From Candidatus Scatomonas pullistercoris (lineage in GTDB: Bacteria; Bacillota; Clostridia; Lachnospirales; Lachnospiraceae): a stretch of DNA of 42,726 nt. Both the position numbers and the translations under genes were made by a program. The stretch covers positions 126,659-169,384 of the forward strand of contig DVOO01000016.1 in NCBI GenBank assembly GCA_018713515.1, in the 5' to 3' direction. Position 1 is the first letter of the stretch. Each line of letters begins with the position of its first letter. The notes under the pieces are model-generated. The model had not been told where the DNA came from and did no database searches. It was given only the letters and a program-made list of their open reading frames with translations. Below, in pieces: positions 34,579 to 42,726 of this stretch.

Positions 34579-34755
34579 TTTCCGTACCTGTATGTACAGG
34601 AGCTGCCGGACGCAGCTCCAGGTCTTTTATAGGAAGCAATCGATATCCTGTACTTTACCCATAGGAAAATACTGCCTGTGAAAAACCTCGATTGCGTATT
34701 TTCGTTATGGTATTTTTTCTCTTCTATTATACTATACGCGGATATTTTTTTTCTG

Positions 34756-35490
34756 TTACTCTGCTGCTGGCGGCAGATACAGAGAGGGATCGATGGGATC
34801 GCCATCCTTCGTCATGGCAAAGTACAGGTTGCTTCCCTCATCCACATAATATTTTGTCGGACTGCCCACCGTTCCGATCACGGCGGAAGCCTCCACTCTC
34901 TGTCCGGGTTCCACAGTGACCTCTGCAAGCTGTCCGTAAACGGCCTGGTAGCCGTTCCCCATATCCATGGTCACCGTCAGCCCCGTCTCCTCATTGTTCT
35001 CCACCAGGAGAACCTGGCTGGCCGCCGCCGCCATTACCGGTGTTCCCGTCTCTGCTGCCATTACCATAGCCGGACTGCATTTGTATACATCCAGTGTGGG
35101 AAAATATACGGTATTTTCCATATTAAAAGGAATCAGGATTTCTCCCGTCGTTCCTTCCATGGGATATACCAGTACCGAACTCTCACTGAATTCCAGGGGT
35201 GTTTCCGCCGCAGTAACCGTCTCCTCTGTTTCCGGAACAGGGGTTGTCTCCGGTACAGGCTCCGCAGTGGGCGCAGGCTGACTCTCTGTTTCTTCCGGCA
35301 TATCAGCCTCTGCCCGACTGGTACTTACGTTCTCTGTTTTTTCTTCTGTTTCGTCCGGGATCTGCGCCATTTTCTCCATCTGCGCCTGACTGCTCTGATC
35401 CAGACGATAGGCATAAATTCCGGTTCCCACCACTGCGGCCAGGAGCAGGCCGGACACTGCCAGACGTATTTTTTTCTGCTTAGATTTCAT
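34756..35490 (-). CDS. spoIIQ: SpoIIQ-like protein with degenerate LytM (M23) domain
   Basis: 244 residues: short cytoplasmic tail, one membrane helix (about 9-28), a Glu/Pro-rich linker (about 40-100) and a LytM/M23 fold (about 105-238). The zinc-binding residues of active M23 enzymes are replaced: the YxHL-type motif reads VYGQL (184-188) and the HLHF motif reads NLYF (221-224), so no hydrolase activity is expected. In sporulating Firmicutes SpoIIQ sits in the forespore membrane and docks SpoIIIAH across the septum. The gene is directly downstream of spoIID, the usual clostridial order. GAGGTG lies before ATG 35490. A likely forespore promoter precedes it. Confidence 0.8.
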   Translation of the reverse strand: MKSKQKKIRLAVSGLLLAAVVGTGIYAYRLDQSSQAQMEKMAQIPDETEEKTENVSTSRAEADMPEETESQPAPTAEPVPETTPVPETEETVTAAETPLEFSESSVLVYPMEGTTGEILIPFNMENTVYFPTLDVYKCSPAMVMAAETGTPVMAAAASQVLLVENNEETGLTVTMDMGNGYQAVYGQLAEVTVEPGQRVEASAVIGTVGSPTKYYVDEGSNLYFAMTKDGDPIDPSLYLPPAAE

Positions 35491-35527
35491 ACTCGTCACC
35501 TCGTTTGGTTCGTTATCTTTCCTTTAG

Positions 35528-35556
35528 TATGGTTTCCGAAAATATGAAATCTATAC
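35528..35556 (-). promoter_or_regulatory. Candidate forespore (sigma-F/G) promoter of spoIIQ
   Basis: On the minus strand GTATA (35556-35552), 14 bases, then GGAAACCATA (35537-35528). This fits the Bacillus sigma-F pattern GywTA ... GgnrAnAnTw with one mismatch and a spacer one base shorter than the usual 15. CATACTA inside it also resembles a sigma-G -10 box. The placement, about 40 bases before the start codon, fits. Inference from Bacillus consensus sequences. Confidence 0.45.
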
Positions 35557-35572
35557 CATCCGGCTTTTTATT

Positions 35573-36448
35573 TTAATTCTGTTCCTGCTCCACAGACGCG
35601 TTGGGAAAATAATGTTTCAGGATCTCCTCTGCTGTTTTTCCTTCTTCCGCCATAACCGCCGCCCCGTACTGGCTCATGCCCAGTCCGTGTCCTTCTCCGC
35701 GACAGGAAAACAGGATCTGATCCCCCTGCTGCTCCATGGTAAAACAGGAAGAGGGCAGTGACAGAAGACTTCGGAATTTTTCTCCGGACATCCGTGTATC
35801 CCCCACTGCCATCTCTGTCACGTATCCGGCGCGATCCGTTTCCGCTGCAGATAATTTTGAAAAGATATCTTCCGTTTCCGCAGTTTCCCCGCCAAGGTAA
35901 CTTTCCAGAATCTCTTCCGCCTTCTCCGCCGGAATGCAGATTTCCTGAATATAGTCTGGGTGCCGGATATCCGCCCCGCTGTCCACACTGACAATCCAGG
36001 CATACGCTTCACTGCCCATGGCCTCCAGGCCGTCCCTGGTGGTCCCGCTTCCCCGGGCAAAATAAGGTCCTTCCACTACGGACCCTCCCACGGTCAGTAC
36101 CTGCCCTTCCGTGCTGTCCGCCGCCTCTGCGCACCGTTCCAGCAGATCCGGGTACATGCGGTGCTGCTGTTCATACTTCAGATTTTCTTCCAGTATTTCC
36201 AGCAGCTCCTGGTTCTGAACTGCCTGCCGCAGTCTGCTTCTGATCAGAATTGCCTGTGCCCGGAGGAACTCCCGGGGTGCGTCCCCCTCCGGTATTTCCC
36301 GATACAAAGCCACCGGCAGCAGCATCTCCGGATCCGGCTCCCGGTGAAGGCTTACCGCGTCTTTTCCTGAAAGGAGAACCGTAAGAAGAAACGGAAGAAA
36401 CAGCAGGAGCACTGCTGCCGCCATAAAATATTTCAGATTTTCCCGCAT
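35573..36448 (-). CDS. spoIID: Stage II sporulation protein D (SpoIID)
   Basis: 291 residues. One N-terminal membrane helix (about 9-29) precedes the SpoIID domain. PREFLRAQAILIRSRLRQ holds the conserved Glu of the lytic transglycosylase; FRSLLSLPSS and CRGEGHGLGMSQYGAAVMAEEGKTAEEILKHYFP are the C-terminal hallmarks. SpoIID degrades peptidoglycan glycan strands in the mother cell to drive engulfment. The gene lies just upstream of the SpoIIQ-like gene. The start site has only a weak GGCGGGAC ribosome site. A hairpin (36467-36484) separates it from the transglutaminase gene. Confidence 0.9.
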   Translation of the reverse strand: MRENLKYFMAAAVLLLFLPFLLTVLLSGKDAVSLHREPDPEMLLPVALYREIPEGDAPREFLRAQAILIRSRLRQAVQNQELLEILEENLKYEQQHRMYPDLLERCAEAADSTEGQVLTVGGSVVEGPYFARGSGTTRDGLEAMGSEAYAWIVSVDSGADIRHPDYIQEICIPAEKAEEILESYLGGETAETEDIFSKLSAAETDRAGYVTEMAVGDTRMSGEKFRSLLSLPSSCFTMEQQGDQILFSCRGEGHGLGMSQYGAAVMAEEGKTAEEILKHYFPNASVEQEQN

Positions 36449-36462
36449 ATGTCCCGCCGGCA

Positions 36463-36485
36463 GAAAGGGGGCCGGAAAGCCCCCT
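36463..36485 (-). terminator. Probable terminator between transglutaminase and spoIID
   Basis: GGGGGC (36484-36479) pairs with GCCCCC (36472-36467) around a 6-base loop, followed on the minus strand by TTTCTG. The T run is short, so read-through is possible. Confidence 0.55.
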
Positions 36486-36505
36486 GTGTTTTGTTTATTA
36501 TATGG

Positions 36506-38917
36506 CTACCGGTAGCATTTTATGAAATACCACCAGAACTTCCACAGTCTGCCTCTGCCTTTTCGTATCTCTGCTTCCAGCATCCTGTATACCCGGATAC
36601 ATGCATGTACCGTTTTGTCAGTAATTTTTTCATTGCCGTAGGAGGCCGCTTCGCCCTGCCGGATAAACCAGGAGAACAGTCCCTTCGGAAGATCCGGATA
36701 TGCCGCCTGCACTTTGCCTGCATACTCCTGATCCGTGATTTCCAGTTCTGTATGGAAGCCGCCGTCTGACAGCATCCTGTCCGCTTCCTGTACAATCCTT
36801 CTGACTGCCTGTCTCCGATCCGTGCATCGGAATCTGCGGTTCCGGGTATACAAAATACCCAGGCGCCGTATCCAGATCACAAGCAGGAGCAGTGCCAGCA
36901 CAAGAAATATGAGCAGCGCACTCCACAGAGCTCCCGGCATTCCCCTCACAGTAATTTCCAGCTGGCTGCTGTTGCTGCCTCCGGTACTGCTCTGCTGGCT
37001 GTCAGCTTCCTCTGTGGGGGAAGGCGTGGCGGCAGGGGTGCCTGAATTCTGCTGCCCTGCCGGATCTGCTTCATTTCCCTCTGTATCTCCATACCCCGGC
37101 GTCATCTCCACCGGCAGCCATCCCGTACCCGCATTCTGATAGATTTCTACCCAGGCATGGGCATTCTCCCCCGGAATATCCGCTGTCCAGCCTCCGTTTT
37201 CATTTTCCTGAAATTCCTCCGGCCTAGCAATATAGCCGGTGGCATACCGGGCCGGATATCCGGTCATCCGGTAAAGCAGCACAGCCGTGGTGGCAAAATG
37301 TGTGCAGAATCCTCTGTGCTGGTCAAAGAGGAAATACTGGACAAAATCCTCCCCCTCCGGCAGCGGGTCCAGATTCCGGCTGTAGCTGCAGGAGGCAAGT
37401 GTCTCCCGGATCAGCGTTGTAGTTTCCAGAATCGTGGGGTAATGTCCTCTTTCCGACTGAAATTCTTCCAGCCGGCTGTTCCAGTATGTCTGCAGTTCTT
37501 CCAGTCCCGCGCTTGGAATATACAGGTACTGGGCAGAAACATACTGGGCATACGCTGTAAGCTCCGGCACATAGAGACTGCTGGTGTAACCCTGATCGGC
37601 GGAAATTTCCGGAATATCCGGATAAAAGCTTCCCCGGAAACTTTCCGCGCCGTTTCTCATAAGCTCCACATCCGCCTGCAAAACCGCATTTTCCTCTGTC
37701 CGGGACAGATAGGGCGCGTATACATAATCTCCCGGGGTATCCTCATAGGAAATGGAAAACTGCTCCGGCTCTCCGCTGTCTTCTCCGCTCCGGAACTCGT
37801 AGGGAGCGCTGGCCAGAAAAGACTGAAAATCGGAATAAGAATAATCAGAATACCCCCATTCCTCCATGATCTGCTGAAAATCCGCCTGGGAAATCACATT
37901 TTGTATCGCCTCCTGAAAAGTTTCATCCGATATTTCTTCCCAGTAGCTGCCCTGATACAGCCCCCCGATAAATCCTTTCAGATATATGGTCTCCTCCGGC
38001 TCATTCTCCACTGTCAGCGAAAGCGCCGTTTCATTTCCGCCGGCCGGAGAATTATTGGTCAGTACGCCATTCTGTACCATACCCTGCCATCCCCCGGCGC
38101 TGTTTCCTCCCCAGAGACCTCTGACGCGGTCTTCCAGATTACTCTGAAATTCCCGGAAGGCTGTATACCGATCTTCAATGACCGGATTCAGCCTGGGAGC
38201 TATAACAAGCCAGCTGAGCAAAACCATTATGCCGGTAAAAATTGCGGTTCCTATTCCCAGCGCGGTGACTGGAATCTGCGCAATTTCCCCCTTTCCTTCT
38301 CTTCCTGTCACCCGCATGGAAAAACAGGAAAAAATCCAGAGAAAAACGGCCTCTCCGGCCGGAAAGCGGTTAACCATCAGCCCCATGCATAAAAGAAGAA
38401 GGCCCGTCAGAATCAGGCACCCCGCTTTTCCCTTCAGGGCGGAGCTTCCCAGCCACAGCATAAGCAGCGCCTGCAGCAGCAGCACGGTCAGCAGCAGCGC
38501 CCGGGGATCCTCCGCGGCGGGAAGAAAGCCAAGAGGCGTGTTATAGTAATCGAGAATGTACTGAGAGGCCGTGTTCAGGATTTCACAGATTCCCTGATAA
38601 ACCGCGTTCCACATCCTGACAGAAAGGAAAATCAGGATTCCGAGAGACAGAAAAATACCGATTATCTTTGTTTTTTTCGTCAGATATACGAAAAAATACC
38701 AGATTCCCAGGAGAAGCGTGCTGACTGTCAGTATTTCCGGTTCCACGCCTATCTCAAAGAGGGTGACAAACCAGTAAATCAGAGCATACGACCCGGACAG
38801 GTAAAAAAGGCACCGAAGCAATTTCAGGGAAACTCTGTGAAAATTATGCTGTGATCTCTCTGTATCCCGGACTCTGATTCCTGTCAGCCGGATGGTGTCA
38901 TCCTGCCGTTTTCCCAC
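36506..38917 (-). CDS. TgpA-like membrane transglutaminase-domain protein
   Basis: 803 residues with the chosen start. Six or more N-terminal membrane helices (to about 245), a large external region with the transglutaminase core (about 500-610), a Ser/Gln-rich linker, one more helix (about 660-685) and a cytoplasmic DUF4129-like tail. The catalytic triad is Cys538 (HRGFCTHFAT), His587 (ENAHAWVEIY) and Glu604 in WLPVEMTPG, where Asp is usual. Function in bacteria is unclear; the DUF58-MoxR-transglutaminase set is a common conserved cluster. GTG 38917 is chosen because AGGAGGG lies 9 bases upstream; the ATG at 38938 has a poor site. It overlaps DUF58 by 34 bases. Confidence 0.85.
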   Translation of the reverse strand: MGKRQDDTIRLTGIRVRDTERSQHNFHRVSLKLLRCLFYLSGSYALIYWFVTLFEIGVEPEILTVSTLLLGIWYFFVYLTKKTKIIGIFLSLGILIFLSVRMWNAVYQGICEILNTASQYILDYYNTPLGFLPAAEDPRALLLTVLLLQALLMLWLGSSALKGKAGCLILTGLLLLCMGLMVNRFPAGEAVFLWIFSCFSMRVTGREGKGEIAQIPVTALGIGTAIFTGIMVLLSWLVIAPRLNPVIEDRYTAFREFQSNLEDRVRGLWGGNSAGGWQGMVQNGVLTNNSPAGGNETALSLTVENEPEETIYLKGFIGGLYQGSYWEEISDETFQEAIQNVISQADFQQIMEEWGYSDYSYSDFQSFLASAPYEFRSGEDSGEPEQFSISYEDTPGDYVYAPYLSRTEENAVLQADVELMRNGAESFRGSFYPDIPEISADQGYTSSLYVPELTAYAQYVSAQYLYIPSAGLEELQTYWNSRLEEFQSERGHYPTILETTTLIRETLASCSYSRNLDPLPEGEDFVQYFLFDQHRGFCTHFATTAVLLYRMTGYPARYATGYIARPEEFQENENGGWTADIPGENAHAWVEIYQNAGTGWLPVEMTPGYGDTEGNEADPAGQQNSGTPAATPSPTEEADSQQSSTGGSNSSQLEITVRGMPGALWSALLIFLVLALLLLVIWIRRLGILYTRNRRFRCTDRRQAVRRIVQEADRMLSDGGFHTELEITDQEYAGKVQAAYPDLPKGLFSWFIRQGEAASYGNEKITDKTVHACIRVYRMLEAEIRKGRGRLWKFWWYFIKCYR

Positions 38918-39954
38918 AAAATATTCCCTCCTTCCCATAATCTTCCCTGGAGATCCAGACGGTATGAAAATGCAGGTCTTTCCAGAGGAAACTGCTCTTT
39001 GTATGTCTCTTCCAGGTTTATCTGCGTACGGTAGGGCGCAGTTCTGAACAGGCAGCCCAGCAGTTCATATACCGATTCCTGTCCCTCCAGTTCCATTTTT
39101 TTCAGCTCCCCGGAATTCTCTTCCCTCCAGACAGCCTGGCAGCTTCTTTGCTCCTCCAGGAGAGCAAGGCATAAGGAAAATACCAGATCCAGATAAGGAT
39201 CCGGATCTATCCAGCTTCCGTCCGCCTCAGCCAGAAAAAGATCCAGGAACAAAAGCCCTCCTCCCTTCAGCGGACGGCTGTATTCCTTGACGATCAGCTC
39301 CTCTGACCGGGCGGTCATTTTCCAGTGAATACTGGAAAGCCGGTCCCCCTGCCTGTACTCCCGGAGCTGAAAAATCTCCGAGGGATCATCACCGCCCCGG
39401 TGAGGATCATACTTTTCCCCATCCTCCTGATAAATCTGCCGGTTTTCTTCCGGCAGTACCAGCTCATAGGGCACCGGAAGCACAGCGGCCTCACCGGAGG
39501 CGCCGCTCCTCCTCCGAAAAGATGTCAGCTTCAGATAATCCCAGTTTCTTATACTTCTGACCTGAAAGCAGAGATTTCCGCAGTGGCTGCTCTCCCACTC
39601 ACAATAAATTTCACCTCTGCTTTTTCCCGCAGACTGCACGGGAATTCTGACCACAGACTTTTTTCCCCGGAACTGATTCCAGTATACAATCTCTGCCTCC
39701 CCCCGAATTACCGGAAAAAGAGAAGGATTATCCACAAGAAGCAGGACGGAAACAGGATGCCCTCTTTCCACAGTGGAGGTCTGGACGGATATTTGTATTT
39801 TCACTTTTCTGACCGTATATGCCGCCAGCAGGATCAGCGGAAGAGGAATCAATATTTCCGCAGCCATCAGACCTGCGAGTATCTGGCTGCGGTAAATCAC
39901 CGCCAGATAACCTGTCAAAAGAATTCCTGCCGCGTATAAAAGAATATTTTTCAT
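38884..39954 (-). CDS. DUF58 domain-containing protein
   Basis: 356 residues: two N-terminal membrane helices (about 1-50), a beta-rich external-like region (YTVRKVKIQISVQTSTVERGHPVSVLL), then the DUF58 core REYRQGDRLSSIHWKMTARSEELIVKEY (about 205-235). DUF58 proteins resemble von Willebrand A domains and travel with MoxR ATPases, which are thought to remodel them. The start is six bases after the MoxR stop with no clear ribosome site, so translation is probably coupled. It overlaps the transglutaminase gene. Confidence 0.9.
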   Translation of the reverse strand: MKNILLYAAGILLTGYLAVIYRSQILAGLMAAEILIPLPLILLAAYTVRKVKIQISVQTSTVERGHPVSVLLLVDNPSLFPVIRGEAEIVYWNQFRGKKSVVRIPVQSAGKSRGEIYCEWESSHCGNLCFQVRSIRNWDYLKLTSFRRRSGASGEAAVLPVPYELVLPEENRQIYQEDGEKYDPHRGGDDPSEIFQLREYRQGDRLSSIHWKMTARSEELIVKEYSRPLKGGGLLFLDLFLAEADGSWIDPDPYLDLVFSLCLALLEEQRSCQAVWREENSGELKKMELEGQESVYELLGCLFRTAPYRTQINLEETYKEQFPLERPAFSYRLDLQGRLWEGGNILWENGRMTPSG

Positions 39955-39960
39955 AATTTA

Positions 39961-40911
39961 TTACTTTCTGCGCACCGTTGGTCTCGGAATCTGAGTCAGG
40001 ATCTCCTCAAGCACTGTCTTCGCCGTTGTGTGATTGACCCTGGCCTTGGCGCTCAGACGGATTCTGTGAACGCTTACATCCGGATAAACTTCTGTAATAT
40101 CCTCCGGGATTACATACGTTCTTCCCATCAGAAACGCTCTGGCCTTTGCCATTCTTGTAATGGATATGGTTCCCCTGGGACTCAGCCCCAGATCGATCAT
40201 CTCATGCTGTCTGGTGGCCTGTACCAGCTTCCCGATATACTGGTACAGTACGTCATGGACGAAAAGATTCTCCACGATTTTTCTCATTTCCAGAAGTTCT
40301 GCTCCGTTCATAACGGGATGCACCTCCCGTTCCCCGCTGTGACTTACATTTCCCTTTACAATCTCGATTTCCGCCTTCATATCCGGATACCCCATACTGA
40401 TGCAGATCATGAAACGGTCTACCTGGGATTCCGGAAGCATCTGAGTACCGGCGCTTCCAAAGGGATTTTCCGTAGCGATCACAATAAAAGGATCCGGCAC
40501 CGGTCTGCTGACTCCGTCTACGGATACCCGCCCTTCTTCCATCACTTCCAGAAGCGCTGACTGGGTTTTCGGAGAAGTCCGATTGATCTCATCCGCCAGA
40601 AGCAGATTGCACATGGCCGCGCCGGGCTGATACACAAACCTTCCTGTTTCCTTCTGATACATGGAAAATCCGGTGATATCCGCAGGCAGTACATCCGGTG
40701 TAAACTGTACCCGTTTCTGCTGCAGCTCCATGGCTTTTGAGAAGGCCATGGCCATCGTTGTCTTTCCCACTCCCGGGATATCTTCCAACAGTATATGTCC
40801 CCCCGCCAGAACTGCCATCATAACCTTAAAAATGCATGCATCTTTGCCGATGACGGCTTTTCTGATCTCCTGCATAGTCATCAAAGCCTTCTGATTTGCC
40901 TTCTGTTCCAC
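39961..40911 (-). CDS. MoxR-family AAA+ ATPase
   Basis: 316 residues, the family length. Walker A is GVGKT (47-51, in EDIPGVGKTTMAMA), Walker B is LLLADEINRTSPKTQ, and sensor 1 is VIATENPFGSAGTQMLPESQ. MoxR ATPases act as chaperones that activate partner proteins carrying VWA-like domains; the DUF58 protein encoded next is the probable client. The start codon is GTG (40911), with AAGGGG about 8 bases upstream. It begins 20 bases after the ybaK-like gene; a TATAAT-like box at 40936-40931 has no good -35 partner, so it may also be read from upstream. Confidence 0.93.
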   Translation of the reverse strand: MEQKANQKALMTMQEIRKAVIGKDACIFKVMMAVLAGGHILLEDIPGVGKTTMAMAFSKAMELQQKRVQFTPDVLPADITGFSMYQKETGRFVYQPGAAMCNLLLADEINRTSPKTQSALLEVMEEGRVSVDGVSRPVPDPFIVIATENPFGSAGTQMLPESQVDRFMICISMGYPDMKAEIEIVKGNVSHSGEREVHPVMNGAELLEMRKIVENLFVHDVLYQYIGKLVQATRQHEMIDLGLSPRGTISITRMAKARAFLMGRTYVIPEDITEVYPDVSVHRIRLSAKARVNHTTAKTVLEEILTQIPRPTVRRK

Positions 40912-40931
40912 CCGATAACCCCTTTCTTATA

Positions 40932-41405
40932 TTATACCTCTTTACAGACATCCACCCATTCCCGCGCCCGGGAAAGAGCAAAGAGCTCTTCGCAGGTCAG
41001 CTCAATGGCTGAATTGGCGCTGCCCGCCGCAGGAAAAACGGTATCAAATCTCTTCAGAGACTCGTCCAGGTAGACAGAGGCTCCGGCGGGATTTGCAAAA
41101 GGACAGACACCTCCGATGGCATGTCCCGTTAAAGCTTCCACCTCTTCTCCCTTTGGCATTTTCGCCTTCATGCCGAAAAAATGTTTAAATTTGCTGTTAT
41201 CCACTTTTCTGTCTCCGGCTGTCACCACCAGAATACAGCTTCCCTCCTCTTTTCCGCAGAAAGAAAGGGTCTTGGCAATCCTGGCCGGCTCCACACCCAC
41301 CGCCTTCGCGGCCAGCTCCACCGTAGCGCTGGAGGCCTCAAATTCCTTTATATCCTTTTCTCTTCCATACTGTTTCAGGTAATCTCTGACTTTTTCAATT
41401 GCCAT
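40932..41405 (-). CDS. YbaK/EbsC-family aminoacyl-tRNA deacylase
   Basis: 157 residues, one YbaK domain. The N-terminal SSATVELAAKAVGVEPARIAKTLSF and GDRKVDNSKFKHFFG segments and the GHAIGGVCPFANP loop are typical of Cys-tRNA(Pro) deacylase-like editing proteins. YbaK removes Cys mischarged on tRNA-Pro; other members edit other tRNAs, so the substrate is open. It lies 16 bases after the D,D-carboxypeptidase gene and is probably cotranscribed. AAAGGAC precedes the ATG. Confidence 0.9.
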   Translation of the reverse strand: MAIEKVRDYLKQYGREKDIKEFEASSATVELAAKAVGVEPARIAKTLSFCGKEEGSCILVVTAGDRKVDNSKFKHFFGMKAKMPKGEEVEALTGHAIGGVCPFANPAGASVYLDESLKRFDTVFPAAGSANSAIELTCEELFALSRAREWVDVCKEV

Positions 41406-41421
41406 TTTCTGCTGTCCTTTC

Positions 41422-42453
41422 TCATAGCTGATTATAGATATAGAGCGCGTCCGCGATATTCAGCGGTCCGCCCTCCGGATTCTCCGGCGCATGCCCTGTC
41501 ACCAGAATATATTCCTCCCCATCGATCTGCGCAAGACTTGCCAGGCAGCGTCCTGCCGCATCCTCTGTTCCCGTCTTTCCTCCCTCAATCACTCCTCCGT
41601 TATCCAGCTGATCTGTTCCCAGCTGGGCGAAGGTGGAGCTTGTAAGAGCAATTCCTTCCGGATGGTACTCAGTTGCGGTTGTTGTATACGTATGTGTGGT
41701 AAAAACTGTCCGGAATGTTTCATTTTGAATCGCGTATTCCAGAAGCTTCGCAATATCATAGCAGGTTGTATAGTGATTGGGATCATGCAGTCCCGTAGAT
41801 GTGACAAAATGCGTGTTGTCCATACCGATCTCCTGGGCTTTCTGATTCATCAATTCCACAAATGCTTCCTCTGACCCGGCCACTCTGTCAGACAGAGCCA
41901 TGCACGCATCCGCGCCGGAGGGTAAAAGAACCCCGTAGAGGAGATCTCTGACACTTACCGTTTCCCCTGCGTTAAATCCGGCCAGAGAAGCGCCCAGTTC
42001 ATACACCGGATTGATTTCTTCAGCCGTAACCGTAACCATTTCATCCAGATTCGGGAGATTTTCAATGGCAACCAGTGCCGTCATGATCTTAGTCATAGAG
42101 GCGGGATACATCTGCTCTGTTCCTGCCTTATTCATCAGAATCTCGTCATCACTCAGTCTCAGCAACAACGCATAATCACTGTAAAGGCCCTCTGTAGAAA
42201 TTTCTACCGGCTCCGGTGTCGGCGTAACTGTTTCCGTGGGGATCTCTTCTCCCGCTTCCTCTTCGCTCCCGCCGGAAATTTCAGAGCCCGACACACTGCC
42301 CGAAAAATTTGTTCCGTCTGATCCCCGGCTAAAATCCCCGTTCACAAGAACCCATATAATTGCAGCAATTAAAGCCACAGCAAGAATAGAACCCGTCACT
42401 ATAATTCGGTTTCGTCTCCGCCTTCTTGCCCTGCGTGTATTTCCTGAACTCAT
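41422..42453 (-). CDS. D-alanyl-D-alanine carboxypeptidase, S11 family
   Basis: 343 residues. A very basic N-terminus and one helix (about 18-38) anchor it, followed by a Ser/Gly/Glu-rich linker (to about 85) and the penicillin-binding domain. The catalytic Ser119-x-x-Lys122 lies in PASMTKIMTAL, and KTG is at 293-295. The middle SxN motif reads SGA (179-181, LPSGADACMAL), with Ala where PBP5-type enzymes have Asn. S11 enzymes trim the terminal D-Ala of peptidoglycan stems. The C-terminal domain of classical DacA is absent. GGGAGG lies 8 bases before the ATG, and a TATAAT box at 42536-42531 may be its -10 element. Confidence 0.88.
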   Translation of the reverse strand: MSSGNTRRARRRRRNRIIVTGSILAVALIAAIIWVLVNGDFSRGSDGTNFSGSVSGSEISGGSEEEAGEEIPTETVTPTPEPVEISTEGLYSDYALLLRLSDDEILMNKAGTEQMYPASMTKIMTALVAIENLPNLDEMVTVTAEEINPVYELGASLAGFNAGETVSVRDLLYGVLLPSGADACMALSDRVAGSEEAFVELMNQKAQEIGMDNTHFVTSTGLHDPNHYTTCYDIAKLLEYAIQNETFRTVFTTHTYTTTATEYHPEGIALTSSTFAQLGTDQLDNGGVIEGGKTGTEDAAGRCLASLAQIDGEEYILVTGHAPENPEGGPLNIADALYIYNQL

Positions 42454-42545
42454 CTTTTGCCTCCCTTATCATGGCAGAATCTCCTGTTTGGAGCTTCCGC
42501 CATTTTCATTATTTATAAATTGCTCTGCTCATTATACTATAAAAA

Positions 42546-42585
42546 TATAAAAAAAAACAGAGAACATTGCATGCAACATTCTCTG
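42546..42585 (-). terminator. Terminator downstream of the tRNA genes
   Basis: On the minus strand CAGAGAA (42585-42579) pairs with TTCTCTG (42564-42558). The loop contains the palindrome TTGCATGCAA, and a run of nine Ts follows. Confidence 0.85.
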
Positions 42586-42589
42586 CAAC

Positions 42590-42662
42590 TGAAGCATCGG
42601 GGATTCGAACCCCGGACAACTTGATTAAAAGTCAAGTGCTCTACCACCTGAGCTAATGCTCC
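42590..42662 (-). tRNA. tRNA-Lys(TTT)
   Basis: 73 bases on the minus strand. The acceptor stem GGAGCAT pairs with ATGCTTC (one G-T pair). The anticodon arm is CTTGA-CTTTTAA-TCAAG with anticodon TTT, and the T arm contains GGTTCGAATCC. The discriminator base is A and the 3' CCA is not encoded. Confidence 0.97.
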
Positions 42663-42669
42663 AGAAAAA

Positions 42670-42726
42670 TGCCTAGTTCCGGAATCGAACCAGAGACACG
42701 AGGATTTTCAGTCCTCTGCTCTACCA
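42670..42726 (-). tRNA. tRNA-Phe(GAA), 5' end outside window
   Basis: 57 bases are visible on the minus strand; about 16 bases of the 5' acceptor strand and D arm lie beyond the right edge. The anticodon arm is GAGGA-CTGAAAA-TCCTC with anticodon GAA. The T loop is TTCGATT, and the 3' acceptor strand is ACTAGGC with discriminator A. It belongs to the same tRNA cluster as tRNA-Lys, seven bases away. Confidence 0.95.

Overview
The window looks like chromosomal DNA of a spore-forming, anaerobic gut Firmicute of the Lachnospiraceae/Clostridia type. The signs are moderate GC with strong AGGAGG-type ribosome binding sites, spoIID next to a SpoIIQ-like gene, fhs behind a ZTP (pfl) riboswitch, metK behind a SAM-I (S-box) riboswitch, an NADP-type glutamate dehydrogenase, a clostridial thiolase, a BMP-type nucleoside ABC transporter and an arylsulfate sulfotransferase. 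No phage, plasmid, rRNA operon or CRISPR array was seen. Species cannot be fixed from the sequence.

Layout. 1-4.5 kb: a sugar O-acetyltransferase (cut by the left edge), orphan larB, a VanZ/RDD membrane protein, a GNAT acetyltransferase and a secreted coiled-coil NlpC/P60 hydrolase. 4.6-9.6 kb: ZTP riboswitch and fhs, an EamA exporter, and a membrane-anchored arylsulfate sulfotransferase. 9.6-19.6 kb: a tightly overlapped eight-gene minus-strand operon (FGGY kinase, split transketolase, zinc polyol-type dehydrogenase, ribose-type ABC importer, histidine phosphatase) with a divergent DeoR regulator. A 193-bp repeat-like element with imperfect inverted ends and a 7-bp flanking duplication lies between the operon promoter and the regulator. 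19.7-22.4 kb: thiolase, and metK with its SAM-I riboswitch. 22.5-27.7 kb: a four-gene BMP-family (purine nucleoside type) ABC transporter. 27.7-34.6 kb: murA, a shikimate-kinase-like protein lacking a key Arg, gdhA, a flavin reductase, a CBS/DRTGG inorganic pyrophosphatase, an S1-domain protein and a GIY-YIG protein. 34.7-42.5 kb: cell-envelope and sporulation genes (SpoIIQ-like, SpoIID, a TgpA-like transglutaminase with DUF58 and MoxR partners, YbaK, an S11 D,D-carboxypeptidase). 42.5 kb to the end: tRNA-Lys(TTT) and a partial tRNA-Phe(GAA).

How genes work together. The central operon reads as a complete route: ABC import of a polyol or sugar, NAD(P)-dependent oxidation to a ketose, phosphorylation by the FGGY kinase, and entry into the pentose phosphate pathway through transketolase, under a DeoR repressor. 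The exact substrate is not readable from sequence. The two riboswitches tie one-carbon supply (fhs, ZTP) and SAM supply (metK, SAM-I) to metabolite sensing. The right third is concerned with peptidoglycan and engulfment.
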